Below the pieces are notes generated by a model, which worked only from the letters and a program-made list of their open reading frames with translations, ran no database searches and was not told the origin of the DNA. A DNA stretch of 64,000 nucleotides from a bacterium (lineage in GTDB: Bacteria > Bdellovibrionota_G > JALEGL01), in the NCBI GenBank assembly GCA_022763185.1, contig JALEGL010000003.1:118742-182741 (forward strand), given 5' to 3'. Positions within the stretch are counted from its first letter, which is position 1; each line of letters starts with the position of its first letter. The translations under genes were made by a program, and so were the position numbers. Below, piece after piece: positions 28,479 to 37,086 of the stretch.

Positions 28479-30593
28479 ATGAAAAACAATTTATTTAACT
28501 TATTGACTTTAAAAGCGTTATTATTGACTTTTGCCTTTTTATGGCCACTGTATGCAGCCAATACCAATTATGCAATGAGCGCCAGGCAATTAAAAAAATA
28601 TTGTGATGGGGCTCAAAAAAAAGTTGATCAAGCCATAGCAACTATTATCAAGACAGAAAAAAAAGAGTCATCATCTGTAGATAAACGCTCACTAGAAGAA
28701 GATTTTAATCTAACAGTTAAAAAATTAGATGATGCTTATGGTTTGTATGCCCATAAAATGGAAATATCTTATTTAATGGAAGCCGTCAGTCCCAATGAAA
28801 AAGTAAGAAATGCTGGAGCAGACTGCAAGGAAGCTTTTTTAAATTTCCCCGTTGAAATGTATACCAATGAAAAACTTTATCAAGTGTTGTCTAATTTTTC
28901 AGCCAGAACAGAAAAAAGAGAAGAAAAACTTAAGTATGATCAGAAACGCTTGTTGAACTATTTTTTAAACCAGTTTGGTAAAAACGGTTTTGGTTTAGAT
29001 GCAGATAAACTGAAAAAGTTTAAAGCTTTAAAAGCTCAAGTTAGTGAGTATGAACGTGAGTACAGTAAAAACTATGGAGAGTCTAAAGTTGAGATTGAGC
29101 TTAAGCCTGAAGACCTGACTGGAGTATCAGAAAATGATTGGTTGAGATTTAAACAAAAAGACGGAACAGTAAAGGTCACACTAGATAATAATATTTATAA
29201 AGCTATTTTAACTTATGCCGATAATGCAGACATACGAGAAAAGTTTTATAGAGCCTACAATACTCGAGCTCCAGAAAATGTAGAGGTTTTAGAAAAACTG
29301 ATTGCAGTAAAACAAGAGATTGCCAAAGTGTTTGATGCAGAATCTTATGCGCATTTGGTCATGGAGTTAGATGAAAGGTTGGCTGGAACGCCAGAAAATG
29401 TAGAGAAAAAATTGACTGCTATCTACAAAAAAATGTTTAAGCCCTATCAAAACTATAGAAAGACTTTAAAAAAAGAAAAATGCAGAGATTTAGATAACTG
29501 TAAAAAATCACAGTGGAAAAAATTAGAACTGTATCCCTGGGATATGGCTTATTACAGTAATAAATACAAAGAACGCGTATTTAAAATAGACTCAGAAAAA
29601 GTTAAAGAATACTTCCCAACAGAAAAAGTGGTGGAGGGTACCTTTGAGATTTATGCGCAACTGTTCTCCATGCGCTTTGAAGAAATGAAAAAGCCAAAAG
29701 TGTGGCATGAAGATGTAAGGGCCTATCATGCTTATGACACTAAAACAGGTGATTTATTGGGGAATATCTATTTAGACTTATACTCAAGAGATAATAAGCC
29801 GTACAAACATTATGCAGCCTTTAATATAGACATCAGGCATCAACCACTCAGTGGTGAAAAAATTGTCCCTGATGCAGTGATGGTCACCAATTTCACTCCA
29901 CCAACAAGAGATAAAAAAGGTAAGACTACTTTACCTTCCTTGAGCACGCATGGTGATGTTGAAACCTATTTCCATGAGTTTGGACATATCATGGATGATT
30001 TGTTGTCCAATACCAAGCATTATCATTTAAGTAAAATGACACGTCCATTGGATATCATTGAAGGTTTTTCTCAAATGTTAGAACCCTGGGTATGGGATGC
30101 AGAAACCTTGGAAGTGATTTCTGGGCATTACAAAACCGGAGAAAAACTGCCTAAAGCATTTTTAGATAAAATGAAAAAAGGAAAGTACTTTTCTTTGCCA
30201 GCTTTTTATGTGAGTCAAATTCATTATGCATTGGTGGATATGGCGTATCACAAAGCAATAGAACCTGTAGACACAACCAAGATATGGAATGAAAAGTTTA
30301 AAGAGATATTTAAACGTGAGCCGGTAGATGGTTTGTACCGTCAAGCATCTTTTGGTCATTTGGCCAGCTCAAGTTACAATGCCGGCTACTATGGTTACAT
30401 TTGGTCAGAAATTTATGCCATGGATATGTTGACCCGCTTTAAAAAAGAGGGGATGCTCAACCCAAAAACCGGGATGGATTATCGTAAGCTTCTTGAAAGT
30501 GGGCATGAGAGACCTATAGTAGAGCTTATAGAGGCTTTTTTAAAACGGCCATTTAGTGAAAAGGCATTTTTAAAAAGTTTAAAAAATAAATAA
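28479..30593 (+). CDS. secreted M3-family zinc metallopeptidase
   Basis: 704 residues with a signal peptide (hydrophobic 11-25, cleavage near Y-A-A). The thimet oligopeptidase/Dcp-type fold is shown by the active site H499-E-F-G-H503 and a third zinc ligand E528 in I-I-E-G-F-S-Q, plus conserved Y-G-Y-I-W-S-E near the end. M3 enzymes cut short peptides. Most bacterial ones are cytoplasmic, so the signal peptide here points to periplasmic or external peptide digestion. ATG 28479 has AAGGAG upstream. A weak promoter (TTGACG at 28391) precedes it. Confidence 0.92.
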   Translation: MKNNLFNLLTLKALLLTFAFLWPLYAANTNYAMSARQLKKYCDGAQKKVDQAIATIIKTEKKESSSVDKRSLEEDFNLTVKKLDDAYGLYAHKMEISYLMEAVSPNEKVRNAGADCKEAFLNFPVEMYTNEKLYQVLSNFSARTEKREEKLKYDQKRLLNYFLNQFGKNGFGLDADKLKKFKALKAQVSEYEREYSKNYGESKVEIELKPEDLTGVSENDWLRFKQKDGTVKVTLDNNIYKAILTYADNADIREKFYRAYNTRAPENVEVLEKLIAVKQEIAKVFDAESYAHLVMELDERLAGTPENVEKKLTAIYKKMFKPYQNYRKTLKKEKCRDLDNCKKSQWKKLELYPWDMAYYSNKYKERVFKIDSEKVKEYFPTEKVVEGTFEIYAQLFSMRFEEMKKPKVWHEDVRAYHAYDTKTGDLLGNIYLDLYSRDNKPYKHYAAFNIDIRHQPLSGEKIVPDAVMVTNFTPPTRDKKGKTTLPSLSTHGDVETYFHEFGHIMDDLLSNTKHYHLSKMTRPLDIIEGFSQMLEPWVWDAETLEVISGHYKTGEKLPKAFLDKMKKGKYFSLPAFYVSQIHYALVDMAYHKAIEPVDTTKIWNEKFKEIFKREPVDGLYRQASFGHLASSSYNAGYYGYIWSEIYAMDMLTRFKKEGMLNPKTGMDYRKLLESGHERPIVELIEAFLKRPFSEKAFLKSLKNK

Positions 30594-30608
30594 GGAAGTA
30601 AAATCTAC

Positions 30609-30655
30609 AGATCTATACCGTAAGCATAAATACAATTGGTTTGCGGTATAGATCT
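30609..30655. promoter_or_regulatory. long inverted repeat between the M3 peptidase and LysE genes
   Basis: AGATCTATACCG at 30609-30620 is the exact inverse of 30644-30655, and pairing extends three more positions inward (one G-U) to a 15-pair stem with a loop of about 17 bases. No T run follows on either strand, so it is not a standard terminator. It ends 19 bases before the LysE start, so it may be an operator or a leader hairpin. Confidence 0.55.
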
Positions 30656-30674
30656 CTAAACGATTAAAATTAAC

Positions 30675-31262
30675 ATGAATGTAGAACAAATTTTAGCCAT
30701 TGTTATTTTTGCATTTGTGTCTTCGATTACACCTGGCCCTAACAATCTTATGGTCTTGGCCAGTGCCACCAATTTTGGTTTTAAAAAAACCATTCCACAT
30801 ATTCTCGGGATCAGTTTAGGTTTTGCCTTTATGCTCATGATGTTAGGCTTGGGTTTAAGCCTTGTTTTTAAAAGCTATCCAATCATAGAAACAATATTAA
30901 AAGTTTGCTGCGTACTTTTTTTGTTTTTCTTGGCTTATAAAATTGCAACATCATCAAGTATAGAAAAAGGCAAGCGCTCCAAAACCCCCATTTCATTTAT
31001 TGAAGCTGCTTTATTTCAATGGGTGAATCCAAAAGCATGGGCTATGGCACTTACAGCGGTATCTTTGTTTTCTCCCAATGCAACATTTAAAGCGGTTATT
31101 GTTATGGTTATGGTTTTTACATTTGTTAATATTCCTTGTGTAAGTACTTGGTCTTTTGCTGGAAGTAAGCTTGGCAATTTTTTAAAAGACCCCAAAAAAC
31201 TAAAATACTTCAACTATATCATGGCAGGACTCTTAGTCGGCTGTTTGGGTTTTTTGTTGTAG
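30675..31262 (+). CDS. LysE/RhtB-family amino-acid exporter
   Basis: 195-residue inner-membrane protein with about six hydrophobic segments. The N-terminus F-V-S-S-I-T-P-G-P-N-N-L-M-V-L is the family hallmark, followed by a G-I-S-L-G-F segment and F-Q-W-V-N-P-K-A-W-A-M-A at mid-length. Such proteins export Lys, Thr, homoserine or similar amino acids. The GNAT gene begins 18 bases after its stop. The large inverted repeat upstream may control it. Confidence 0.9.
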   Translation: MNVEQILAIVIFAFVSSITPGPNNLMVLASATNFGFKKTIPHILGISLGFAFMLMMLGLGLSLVFKSYPIIETILKVCCVLFLFFLAYKIATSSSIEKGKRSKTPISFIEAALFQWVNPKAWAMALTAVSLFSPNATFKAVIVMVMVFTFVNIPCVSTWSFAGSKLGNFLKDPKKLKYFNYIMAGLLVGCLGFLL

Positions 31263-31279
31263 GATAAAGATGTACAATA

Positions 31280-31807
31280 ATGATTCATTATAAAAAATTA
31301 AACATAAATGATGATCAACAACTCATGGCTTTATTGAAATGGGAAAATGATGTCAGTATATACCATCTTATAACGCCTGTTAAAGACAGAAACCAAAAAT
31401 TTATTCCCATCAATTTTGACCAGCTTAAAGAGAAGTGTCACTTAGAAAAAGGTAAAAAAAAATATACCTACCTTGTTTATGATCAAGATAAGCCCCTAGG
31501 TCAATTTTCTATCCATATAGACCCAGCACATTTGTACAAAAAAATAAATCACAGCAGTTGGTTAGGCTTATGTATTGGAGAAAAAAGCTACTGGGGGAAG
31601 GGCGCTGGCCAAAAAGCCATGAAATTCTTTGAGCAAGAGTCTATACAATTGGGCTTAAAAAGAGTGGAATTGGGTGTGTTTGAGTTTAATACTAGGGCAA
31701 TCCAGTTTTATAAAAAATTGGGTTATCAAGAAATAGGGGCATTAGAAAACTTTACTTATTGGAATGGTCAATATTGGAGTGATATTAGGATGGAAAAGTA
31801 TTTATGA
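31280..31807 (+). CDS. GNAT-family N-acetyltransferase (RimL/RimJ-like)
   Basis: 175 residues with the GNAT fold: beta-strand arrangement ending in L-G-L-C-I-G-E-K-S-Y-W-G-K-G-A-G-Q-K-A-M (the acetyl-CoA loop, R/Q-x-x-G-x-G/A variant), then L-G-V-F-E-F-N-T-R-A-I-Q-F-Y-K-K-L-G-Y near the end. The W-G-K-G pattern is common in RimJ/RimL and spermidine-type acetyltransferases. Probably co-transcribed with the LysE gene. An acetyltransferase next to an exporter hints at modification or disposal of an amino compound (inference). Confidence 0.88.
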   Translation: MIHYKKLNINDDQQLMALLKWENDVSIYHLITPVKDRNQKFIPINFDQLKEKCHLEKGKKKYTYLVYDQDKPLGQFSIHIDPAHLYKKINHSSWLGLCIGEKSYWGKGAGQKAMKFFEQESIQLGLKRVELGVFEFNTRAIQFYKKLGYQEIGALENFTYWNGQYWSDIRMEKYL

Positions 31808-31881
31808 ATGGGTCAATAAAAATAATACCTCTGATGAGCAAATTATGTGTTGGCTAAACTGGGAGATATAAAATACCAATT

Positions 31882-32424
31882 ATGAAAAATGTTACTGTTT
31901 ACTTATCCGCTTATTCTGAAGATAAAAGCATGATTGATCTTACAGAAAACCTTGCTAGATTGATGGTTGAGCAAGGGTTTTGCTTGATTTTTGGTGGTTC
32001 AGGAACCGGTTTGATGAAAGTGCTAGCAGATACTGTATTAAATCATAAGGGTAAAGTAGCAGGTATTTCAATGGAAAGCCTAAAGTACGTTAGTATGTCT
32101 AATTTGACAGAGCTGATTATTGCTAAAGATTTAAATGAGAGAAAGCAACTGCTGCAAAAGCATGCCGATGCTTTTATTGCTTTGCCAGGTGGTAATGGAA
32201 CTTTAGATGAAATTACGCAGGCTATTGAAGAAAAAAAACAAGGCTTTCATGATAAACCCATCGTTTTTTTAAACCATAATGGTTTTTATGATCCTTTGTT
32301 GGCACAATACAATAAAATGAAAGACTTGGGGTTTTTACCCAAGAATAAAAATTTAGATGATTTATTTGTTTTTGTAGATACGGATGAACAAGCTATTAAA
32401 TATATTCGTGATGCATTAAAATAA
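31882..32424 (+). CDS. LOG-family phosphoribohydrolase
   Basis: 180-residue Rossmann-like protein of the LOG (Lonely Guy, TIGR00730) family. It has F-G-G-S-G-T-G-L-M near residue 35 and the diagnostic L-P-G-G-N-G-T-L-D-E-I near 96-106. Characterised members release free base from nucleoside 5'-monophosphates, and bacterial ones act as nucleotide-salvage enzymes. The usual G-G-G-x-x-G-L-M is altered to G-G-S-G-T-G-L-M. Cytoplasmic. Start ATG 31882 preceded by GGGAG at a long spacing. Confidence 0.9.
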   Translation: MKNVTVYLSAYSEDKSMIDLTENLARLMVEQGFCLIFGGSGTGLMKVLADTVLNHKGKVAGISMESLKYVSMSNLTELIIAKDLNERKQLLQKHADAFIALPGGNGTLDEITQAIEEKKQGFHDKPIVFLNHNGFYDPLLAQYNKMKDLGFLPKNKNLDDLFVFVDTDEQAIKYIRDALK

Positions 32425-32451
32425 TCTACACTGTACAATAGCTATTCAATA

Positions 32452-32976
32452 TTAAAAGCTAGCTTCTATTTCTTTAGCTCTAGATGTAAAAGCAAAACCT
32501 TGGGTGCCTAGAATTCCAATCATGACTGATTCAATGATGGGAGCAGATACTTTTTTCTCTGTTTCCCATTTTACAACAAAGTTGGCACCACTACCTCCTG
32601 AAAGATCAGATTCAGGAATAATAAAATCTTTGGATGACATTTTTTGTAAAGAAAAGGGTGTGTCTATGAATTTTTTTAATAATTTCCCATTGGTATCATA
32701 ATAGTCTACTTGTGAAATAACAATTATATCTTTTTCTGAGATGTTTCTAATACTTAAAATAGCTGAAAGATGAGTCAATTTTTTTAAGTGCGTGTATATA
32801 GATGAGTATATGGGGACATAGACTTTTTGACCATGAACGAGTCGTGTTGGAGCTTCATTTAATGGAACAAAATTATCTGACTTAGGAACAAGTGTAGTAT
32901 CAATTGAAAATTTATCTTCGTTCTGGCAGGCCAATATACTCAATGCTAGAAAAGATATTATTAATAAATGCCTCAT
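32452..32976 (-). CDS. DUF3124 lipoprotein
   Basis: 174 residues with lipobox I-L-A-C17. The mature sequence matches the DUF3124 family as I know it: V-Y-V-P-I-Y-S-S-I-Y, then L-S-I-R-N-I-S-E-K, V-D-Y-Y-D-T-N-G-K-L, S-G-G-S-G-A-N-F-V-V-K-W and a closing Q-G-F-A-F-T-S-R-A. The family has no assigned role; it is a beta-sandwich-like exported domain. ATG 32976 has AGAAGGA upstream. It is convergent with the LOG gene, 27 bases apart. Confidence 0.88.
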   Translation of the reverse strand: MRHLLIISFLALSILACQNEDKFSIDTTLVPKSDNFVPLNEAPTRLVHGQKVYVPIYSSIYTHLKKLTHLSAILSIRNISEKDIIVISQVDYYDTNGKLLKKFIDTPFSLQKMSSKDFIIPESDLSGGSGANFVVKWETEKKVSAPIIESVMIGILGTQGFAFTSRAKEIEASF

Positions 32977-33125
32977 GGTTATTTTTTTCCTTCTAATAAT
33001 TTTAAAACTTAGAATATTTATATCATTCTTGAACTATGGGGAAAAGCTTTGGGTAAACATAACAGTGATTAGACATAATATTCAATTACAATATTTAGAG
33101 CATAATTTTTAGATTTTTTAGTTTT

Positions 33126-33134
33126 TGCTATAAT
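33126..33134 (+). promoter_or_regulatory. extended -10 promoter of the GT39-like gene
   Basis: TGC-TATAAT is a perfect extended -10 box. A start site about seven bases on would be near 33141, only two bases before the ATG at 33143, which predicts a leaderless or nearly leaderless message. No good -35 box is seen. Confidence 0.5.
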
Positions 33135-33142
33135 GACTATAA

Positions 33143-34684
33143 ATGCGTAAAGGTAAAAGTTTAATTTTTATCCTAGCTTTGCTGGCTATGGTCATGGGCA
33201 TTTTTGCGCATACAATAGGAAGGCCATTGTTTGGCGATGAATGTACCGAACTTTTGCAAGCATTGGATAGGCCAGAGGGCTTTTTTATTCTCACTCCAAG
33301 TTTTTCCGCCAATTGGGTTGTTTCTAGCATTGAGTCGTTTGTAACCTATATCTACTCTTTTTTTCTTATGAACTTTGGTTTTAAGGATGGTTTATTGGCC
33401 ATAAGAGTTTTTCATATTGTATTTTTTACACTCAACACAGTGCTTTTGTATGTTATTTTTCGAAGACTTGTTTCTTCTTTTTGGGCTTTTAGTGGTAGTT
33501 TTCTTTTTATCTTTTCTAACTATGCATTGTGTTTAATGCAAATCTTAACCCGTAATTCAATCACTCCATTTTGGGTTTTATGCGGTTTATTATTTCTTGA
33601 AAAAATTCTCAATAGTAAAGAAAGCTTTAGCAATCAAAGAAAATTTCAAGGTTTAATGTTTTTAATGGCTCTTGCTACCTGTACATTGGGTCTTGTTACG
33701 TATTCGGGTTTTCGTGTTTATATAACGGCTTTGTCATTGGCATTTTTTATTAGCTGTGTTTTGTACCATAAAAATAAAATTATAATGGCAGTTCTTTTGC
33801 CTTTAGCCACTATAAGCATACTTTATACTATGTTAGCACTTAGTGATACGAGTATTGAAGCATTTTTATATAGAGGCTCCTATGCACTTGTAAAAAAAGA
33901 GCATTTTTTACAAGTTTTTTATCAAGTTTTGCTCTTTCCATTTAAGTTTTATCAATTTGGACATTTTGTTGTAGAGCAGGTCCATGTTTTAGTGGGAAAA
34001 AGCCCTCTACCATTTTATCTAGCACCTTTCTTTTGTATTGGTTTGTTTTCTAGCTATATCAAGTCATTGTACAACGAAAAACAAGAAAAGTTTTACTCTT
34101 TGGTATTTCTTAGAAATTTTTTATTGTTATCTATGTTTTTCTTTTCCTTCCTTGGCCCCAACTTAAAGTATTTTTATGGACTGTGGCCGGTGCTTATCAT
34201 TTTTTGTGTGATAGGTATGGAAATGGTGGCTAAAATGATGAAGCTAAGTTCATCAAGGCTTAAGCTTGTGATGGGCATCTTGCTATTGGTTTTTAGTGTT
34301 GAGCAGGTGTATTTTTTTACTCAACAAAACACAAACAGCGCTAGCGTACATGCTTTTTTAAAACAAGATGCCAACGCTAAAAAACTAATTGACAAAGCAA
34401 GCCCTATCATTAAGTTAAGTGAAAAACCTGCGCTGATTTATTCACCCATGGGGAGAGATGTTGCTTTATGGTATGCAAGAAGCACAGCATTACCAGCTGA
34501 TATTTTAGATCGTTGGGTTTTGTTTACGCAAGAAAAAAAAATTAAAAATTTAGAAAAAGATATATCCTTAAATTTAGAAGGGAATTTATTTACAAAAAAT
34601 AATCTAGATCAAAGTCAAAAACAGAGTCTTAAAAAAGTATTAAATAATAATCCAAAATTAAAGTGGGTTGAAATTGACCTTTAA
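33143..34684 (+). CDS. GT39/ArnT-like membrane glycosyltransferase
   Basis: 513 residues with about ten to twelve membrane segments. The first periplasmic loop has G-D-E-C-T-E-L soon after TM1, as in GT-C enzymes where acidic residues in this loop are catalytic (D-E pair), and R-P-L-F precedes it. The C-terminal soluble tail (about 420-513) is Lys-rich. Such enzymes transfer a sugar from a polyprenyl phosphate donor to protein or lipid in the periplasm. Acceptor unknown. No undecaprenyl-sugar synthase is adjacent. The gene is isolated, with its own promoter. Confidence 0.75.
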   Translation: MRKGKSLIFILALLAMVMGIFAHTIGRPLFGDECTELLQALDRPEGFFILTPSFSANWVVSSIESFVTYIYSFFLMNFGFKDGLLAIRVFHIVFFTLNTVLLYVIFRRLVSSFWAFSGSFLFIFSNYALCLMQILTRNSITPFWVLCGLLFLEKILNSKESFSNQRKFQGLMFLMALATCTLGLVTYSGFRVYITALSLAFFISCVLYHKNKIIMAVLLPLATISILYTMLALSDTSIEAFLYRGSYALVKKEHFLQVFYQVLLFPFKFYQFGHFVVEQVHVLVGKSPLPFYLAPFFCIGLFSSYIKSLYNEKQEKFYSLVFLRNFLLLSMFFFSFLGPNLKYFYGLWPVLIIFCVIGMEMVAKMMKLSSSRLKLVMGILLLVFSVEQVYFFTQQNTNSASVHAFLKQDANAKKLIDKASPIIKLSEKPALIYSPMGRDVALWYARSTALPADILDRWVLFTQEKKIKNLEKDISLNLEGNLFTKNNLDQSQKQSLKKVLNNNPKLKWVEIDL

Positions 34685-34813
34685 AGTTTATATTTAAATT
34701 ATTAATAGATTTATATTTTTTAGGGCTTTAATTGTATTGAGTTTAGGTGTGCATATATAAACCGTTTTTATAAAATAGAGAAATTAAAATTTGATTGTGT
34801 TAGGGTCTTCAAT

Positions 34814-35317
34814 ATGACCATGGATAATTTTTACAAGATAGCTTTTCAACATTTGCGTAAAGTGGATGATCCTGCGTCTCTCGATAGAGGTATGAAAATG
34901 TTAGAAGGAATATACGAACAAGATCCTAACAACACTAAAGCCTGTTTTGAGTATGCCGGTGGGTGGGATAGTATAGGTCAAGAAGACAAAGCTGCCGTGT
35001 ACTATCAAAAAGTAAAAATGATGGGGGTTGAAACTTTACCCATGGAGGACCAGCCATGCTTTTATGTTCAATATGGCAGCACTTTAAGAAACCTTAAAAA
35101 GTTTGATCAAGCAAATGAAGTTTTCAATGAAGGAATTAAAGTGTTTCCTGATTTCTTAGCCATTAAACTGTTTAGAGCACTTAACTTATATTCTATGGGC
35201 ATAGAGCAAGAAAAAAATAAAAACTATATTAAAAAGCAATTAACACAAGCCAGACATCACTCTGTCTTAAGGTACCTTCGTTCATTGAAAAAATATTTAG
35301 AATTGATTGACTGTTAA
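34814..35317 (+). CDS. tetratricopeptide-repeat protein
   Basis: 167 residues, helical, no signal peptide. TPR-like units are visible: a first near A-C-F-E-Y-A-G-G-W-D-S-I-G-Q-E-D-K-A-A-V-Y-Y and a second near Y-V-Q-Y-G-S-T-L-R-N-L-K-K-F-D-Q-A, followed by F-P-D-F-L-A-I-K-L-F. It probably mediates protein contacts in the cytoplasm. Stands alone. The following 250 bases to the DUF2177 gene are AT-rich and show no gene. Confidence 0.8.
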   Translation: MTMDNFYKIAFQHLRKVDDPASLDRGMKMLEGIYEQDPNNTKACFEYAGGWDSIGQEDKAAVYYQKVKMMGVETLPMEDQPCFYVQYGSTLRNLKKFDQANEVFNEGIKVFPDFLAIKLFRALNLYSMGIEQEKNKNYIKKQLTQARHHSVLRYLRSLKKYLELIDC

Positions 35318-35569
35318 AAAATAAATATAGAAGGTCTAAATGATAAAAAATTAAGATGACATGCAGGTATTGGAATAAACGTATAAAAAAATAAAGTTTG
35401 TAATAGAAAAATAAACGCTTCACTGAGTATCAGTACAATTAAAAAGTCCCTACCTCTAATAATATAAAGTCCCGAATCAAAATCGAAAGAGAGCAATTTA
35501 AAGTTAACAACATATTAATAAAGATTTTTTCTTGATTTATTCTATGTTAGCAGCATTATTAATAATGTA

Positions 35570-35971
35570 ATGATTATAAATTATATAAAAACTTTTAGTG
35601 TAGTTTTGTTATATATGGTTTTCATAGATGCCATCTGGCTAAAGTATATTGTAGGTAAAGTTTTTCTTAAACATGCAGAAACAGTTTTTAGACAACATGG
35701 TATTGTGCTTTGGTCAGCAGCCATTGTATATATATTAATGACATTGGGTTTGATGATTTTTGTGAGGCCCTGTATCATAAAACATCAGTCTTTACTGTTA
35801 ACATTTATATATGGGGGCTTGTTTGGTGCCATCGTCTACGGTGTTTTTGATTTTACCAACCACGCAATTTTAAAACAGTGGCCATTAAATCTTATTGTCT
35901 TAGATTTAGTCTGGGGAGCTTTTTTACTGGGAAGCAGCAGTCTTGTTTTAAAAAAAATTATAGGCAAATAA
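35570..35971 (+). CDS. DUF2177 membrane protein
   Basis: 133 residues with four membrane segments. It matches DUF2177 as I know it: F-I-D-A-I-W-L in TM1, a central G-G-L-F-G-A-I-V-Y-G-V-F-D-F-T-N-H-A and W-P-L-N-L-I-V-L-D-L-V-W-G at the end. Function unknown in the family. No partner gene is evident; the marR gene begins about 110 bases downstream. Confidence 0.85.
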   Translation: MIINYIKTFSVVLLYMVFIDAIWLKYIVGKVFLKHAETVFRQHGIVLWSAAIVYILMTLGLMIFVRPCIIKHQSLLLTFIYGGLFGAIVYGVFDFTNHAILKQWPLNLIVLDLVWGAFLLGSSSLVLKKIIGK

Positions 35972-36057
35972 GATAAACATGTAACGACTTAAGCATGTGT
36001 TATGTTTAAGCAAGCAAGTTTTCACCTTAAGAAATGAGAAACATTGACAATTAAATT

Positions 36058-36071
36058 GTTTCTTGAGAAAC
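36058..36071. promoter_or_regulatory. palindromic operator at the marR promoter
   Basis: GTTTCTTGAGAAAC is an inverted repeat (GTTTC-N4-GAAAC) inside AAATTGTTTCT...GAAACATT. The first 11 bases of the wider match also occur at 42923-42935 ahead of the deacetylase operon, again followed by GAAAC at the same distance. A TTGACA box (36044-36049) and an extra GAGAAACATT half-site lie just upstream. MarR proteins bind such palindromes and usually repress their own gene. Confidence 0.6.
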
Positions 36072-36080
36072 ATTATTCTA

Positions 36081-36626
36081 GTGAATCATTTAAATTCAAA
36101 TGTTGACTTTGAAATTATTACCCAATTAAGAAAATTAATTAGAGCTGTAGCACTTTTTTCGCAAGAAGTGAAAAGTAAGAGTGGTTTAAATGCTTCCCAG
36201 TTAGCCTGTTTGACCGAATTGGCTGACCGAGGTGAGCTTTCTTTCCGCGAGTTGAGTAAGCTTATTCATGTTTCGCCCAGTAGTGTAACAAAAATTATTG
36301 ATGTTTTAGAACGTAAATTTTTTGTACATAGAAAAAGAGAAGGCAATGATCGTCGAGTTATAAAAGCAGTGATTACTCCGAAGGGTAAACAAGTTGTTGA
36401 GGGGTCACCAAAGTCAATGCAAAAAAAAATGTTGCAAGGCTTATCTTCATTGTCCGACGGCATTAAACAGCAGATTAAAGCAGACTTAGAGCAATTAGTT
36501 ATGCTGATTGATGCTCAAGATCTTTCATCTGCACCAGTATTGGATGCTGCAGAAAGGTTAAATGAAGAGCTTAGCTCTTCAGATGAAAATATGAGGGTAA
36601 AAAAGAATATACCCGTCAATGAATAA
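36081..36626 (+). CDS. MarR-family transcriptional regulator
   Basis: 181 residues from GTG 36081. A TTG at 36063 is open too but lies within the operator palindrome, so I reject it. The winged-helix domain (about 20-125) has L-S-F-R-E-L-S-K-L-I-H-V-S-P-S-S-V-T-K-I-I-D as the recognition helix region and R-E-G-N-D-R-R as the wing. It heads a three-gene operon, overlapping the GNAT gene by eight bases. With near-identical palindromes here and before the deacetylase operon, it is the likely regulator of both transcription units. The effector is unknown. Confidence 0.87.
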   Translation: MNHLNSNVDFEIITQLRKLIRAVALFSQEVKSKSGLNASQLACLTELADRGELSFRELSKLIHVSPSSVTKIIDVLERKFFVHRKREGNDRRVIKAVITPKGKQVVEGSPKSMQKKMLQGLSSLSDGIKQQIKADLEQLVMLIDAQDLSSAPVLDAAERLNEELSSSDENMRVKKNIPVNE

Positions 36627-37086
36627 ATCTTTATTAAATACTATGATTAAAAAAATTAGCCCAAACACTACTTTTTCAGAGGAACAAGTAATAGAAATTA
36701 GAGACTTTTTATATCAGCATCTGGATCGTTTTGGTGATGATAAGACATCTATATTAGAGTGTATCCATTATGCTCGAGATACCACTTCTAAAGGTGGGTA
36801 TATTTATGTTTCTATTGAAAATCAAAAAATAAAAGGTGTTTCGATTGTTCTAAAGACAAATATGCAAGGCTTTATCCCTCCCTATATTTTGGTATATATT
36901 GCAGTAGATAAAAACTTTAGAGGGCAAGGAATTGGTAAAAAGCTTATTCAATACATTCAAAATGATTTGGGTGAGGCAATTGCGCTTCATGTAGAACAAG
37001 ATAACCCAGCTTTTCATCTCTATGAAAAGTTAGGTTTTAAGAACAAGTATTTAGAGATGAGGTGGTTTCCAGATGGCTCGTCTTGA
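36619..37086 (+). CDS. GNAT-family N-acetyltransferase
   Basis: 155 residues with a clear acetyl-CoA motif: V-A/I-V-D-K-N-F-R-G-Q-G-I-G-K-K-L at about 96-110, then L-H-V-E-Q-D-N-P-A-F-H-L-Y-E-K-L-G-F. Overlaps marR by eight bases and the racemase gene by 14, so it is translationally coupled to both. Within this cluster, which also has two deacylase-type genes, it may acetylate an amino compound that the other enzymes deacetylate, or detoxify one (inference). Confidence 0.88.
   Translation: MNKSLLNTMIKKISPNTTFSEEQVIEIRDFLYQHLDRFGDDKTSILECIHYARDTTSKGGYIYVSIENQKIKGVSIVLKTNMQGFIPPYILVYIAVDKNFRGQGIGKKLIQYIQNDLGEAIALHVEQDNPAFHLYEKLGFKNKYLEMRWFPDGSS

Noticed and set aside
36063-36080. TTG start for the MarR regulator
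   Set aside because: It lies inside the operator palindrome, which should be upstream of or at the transcript start; GTG 36081 keeps the whole DNA-binding domain.
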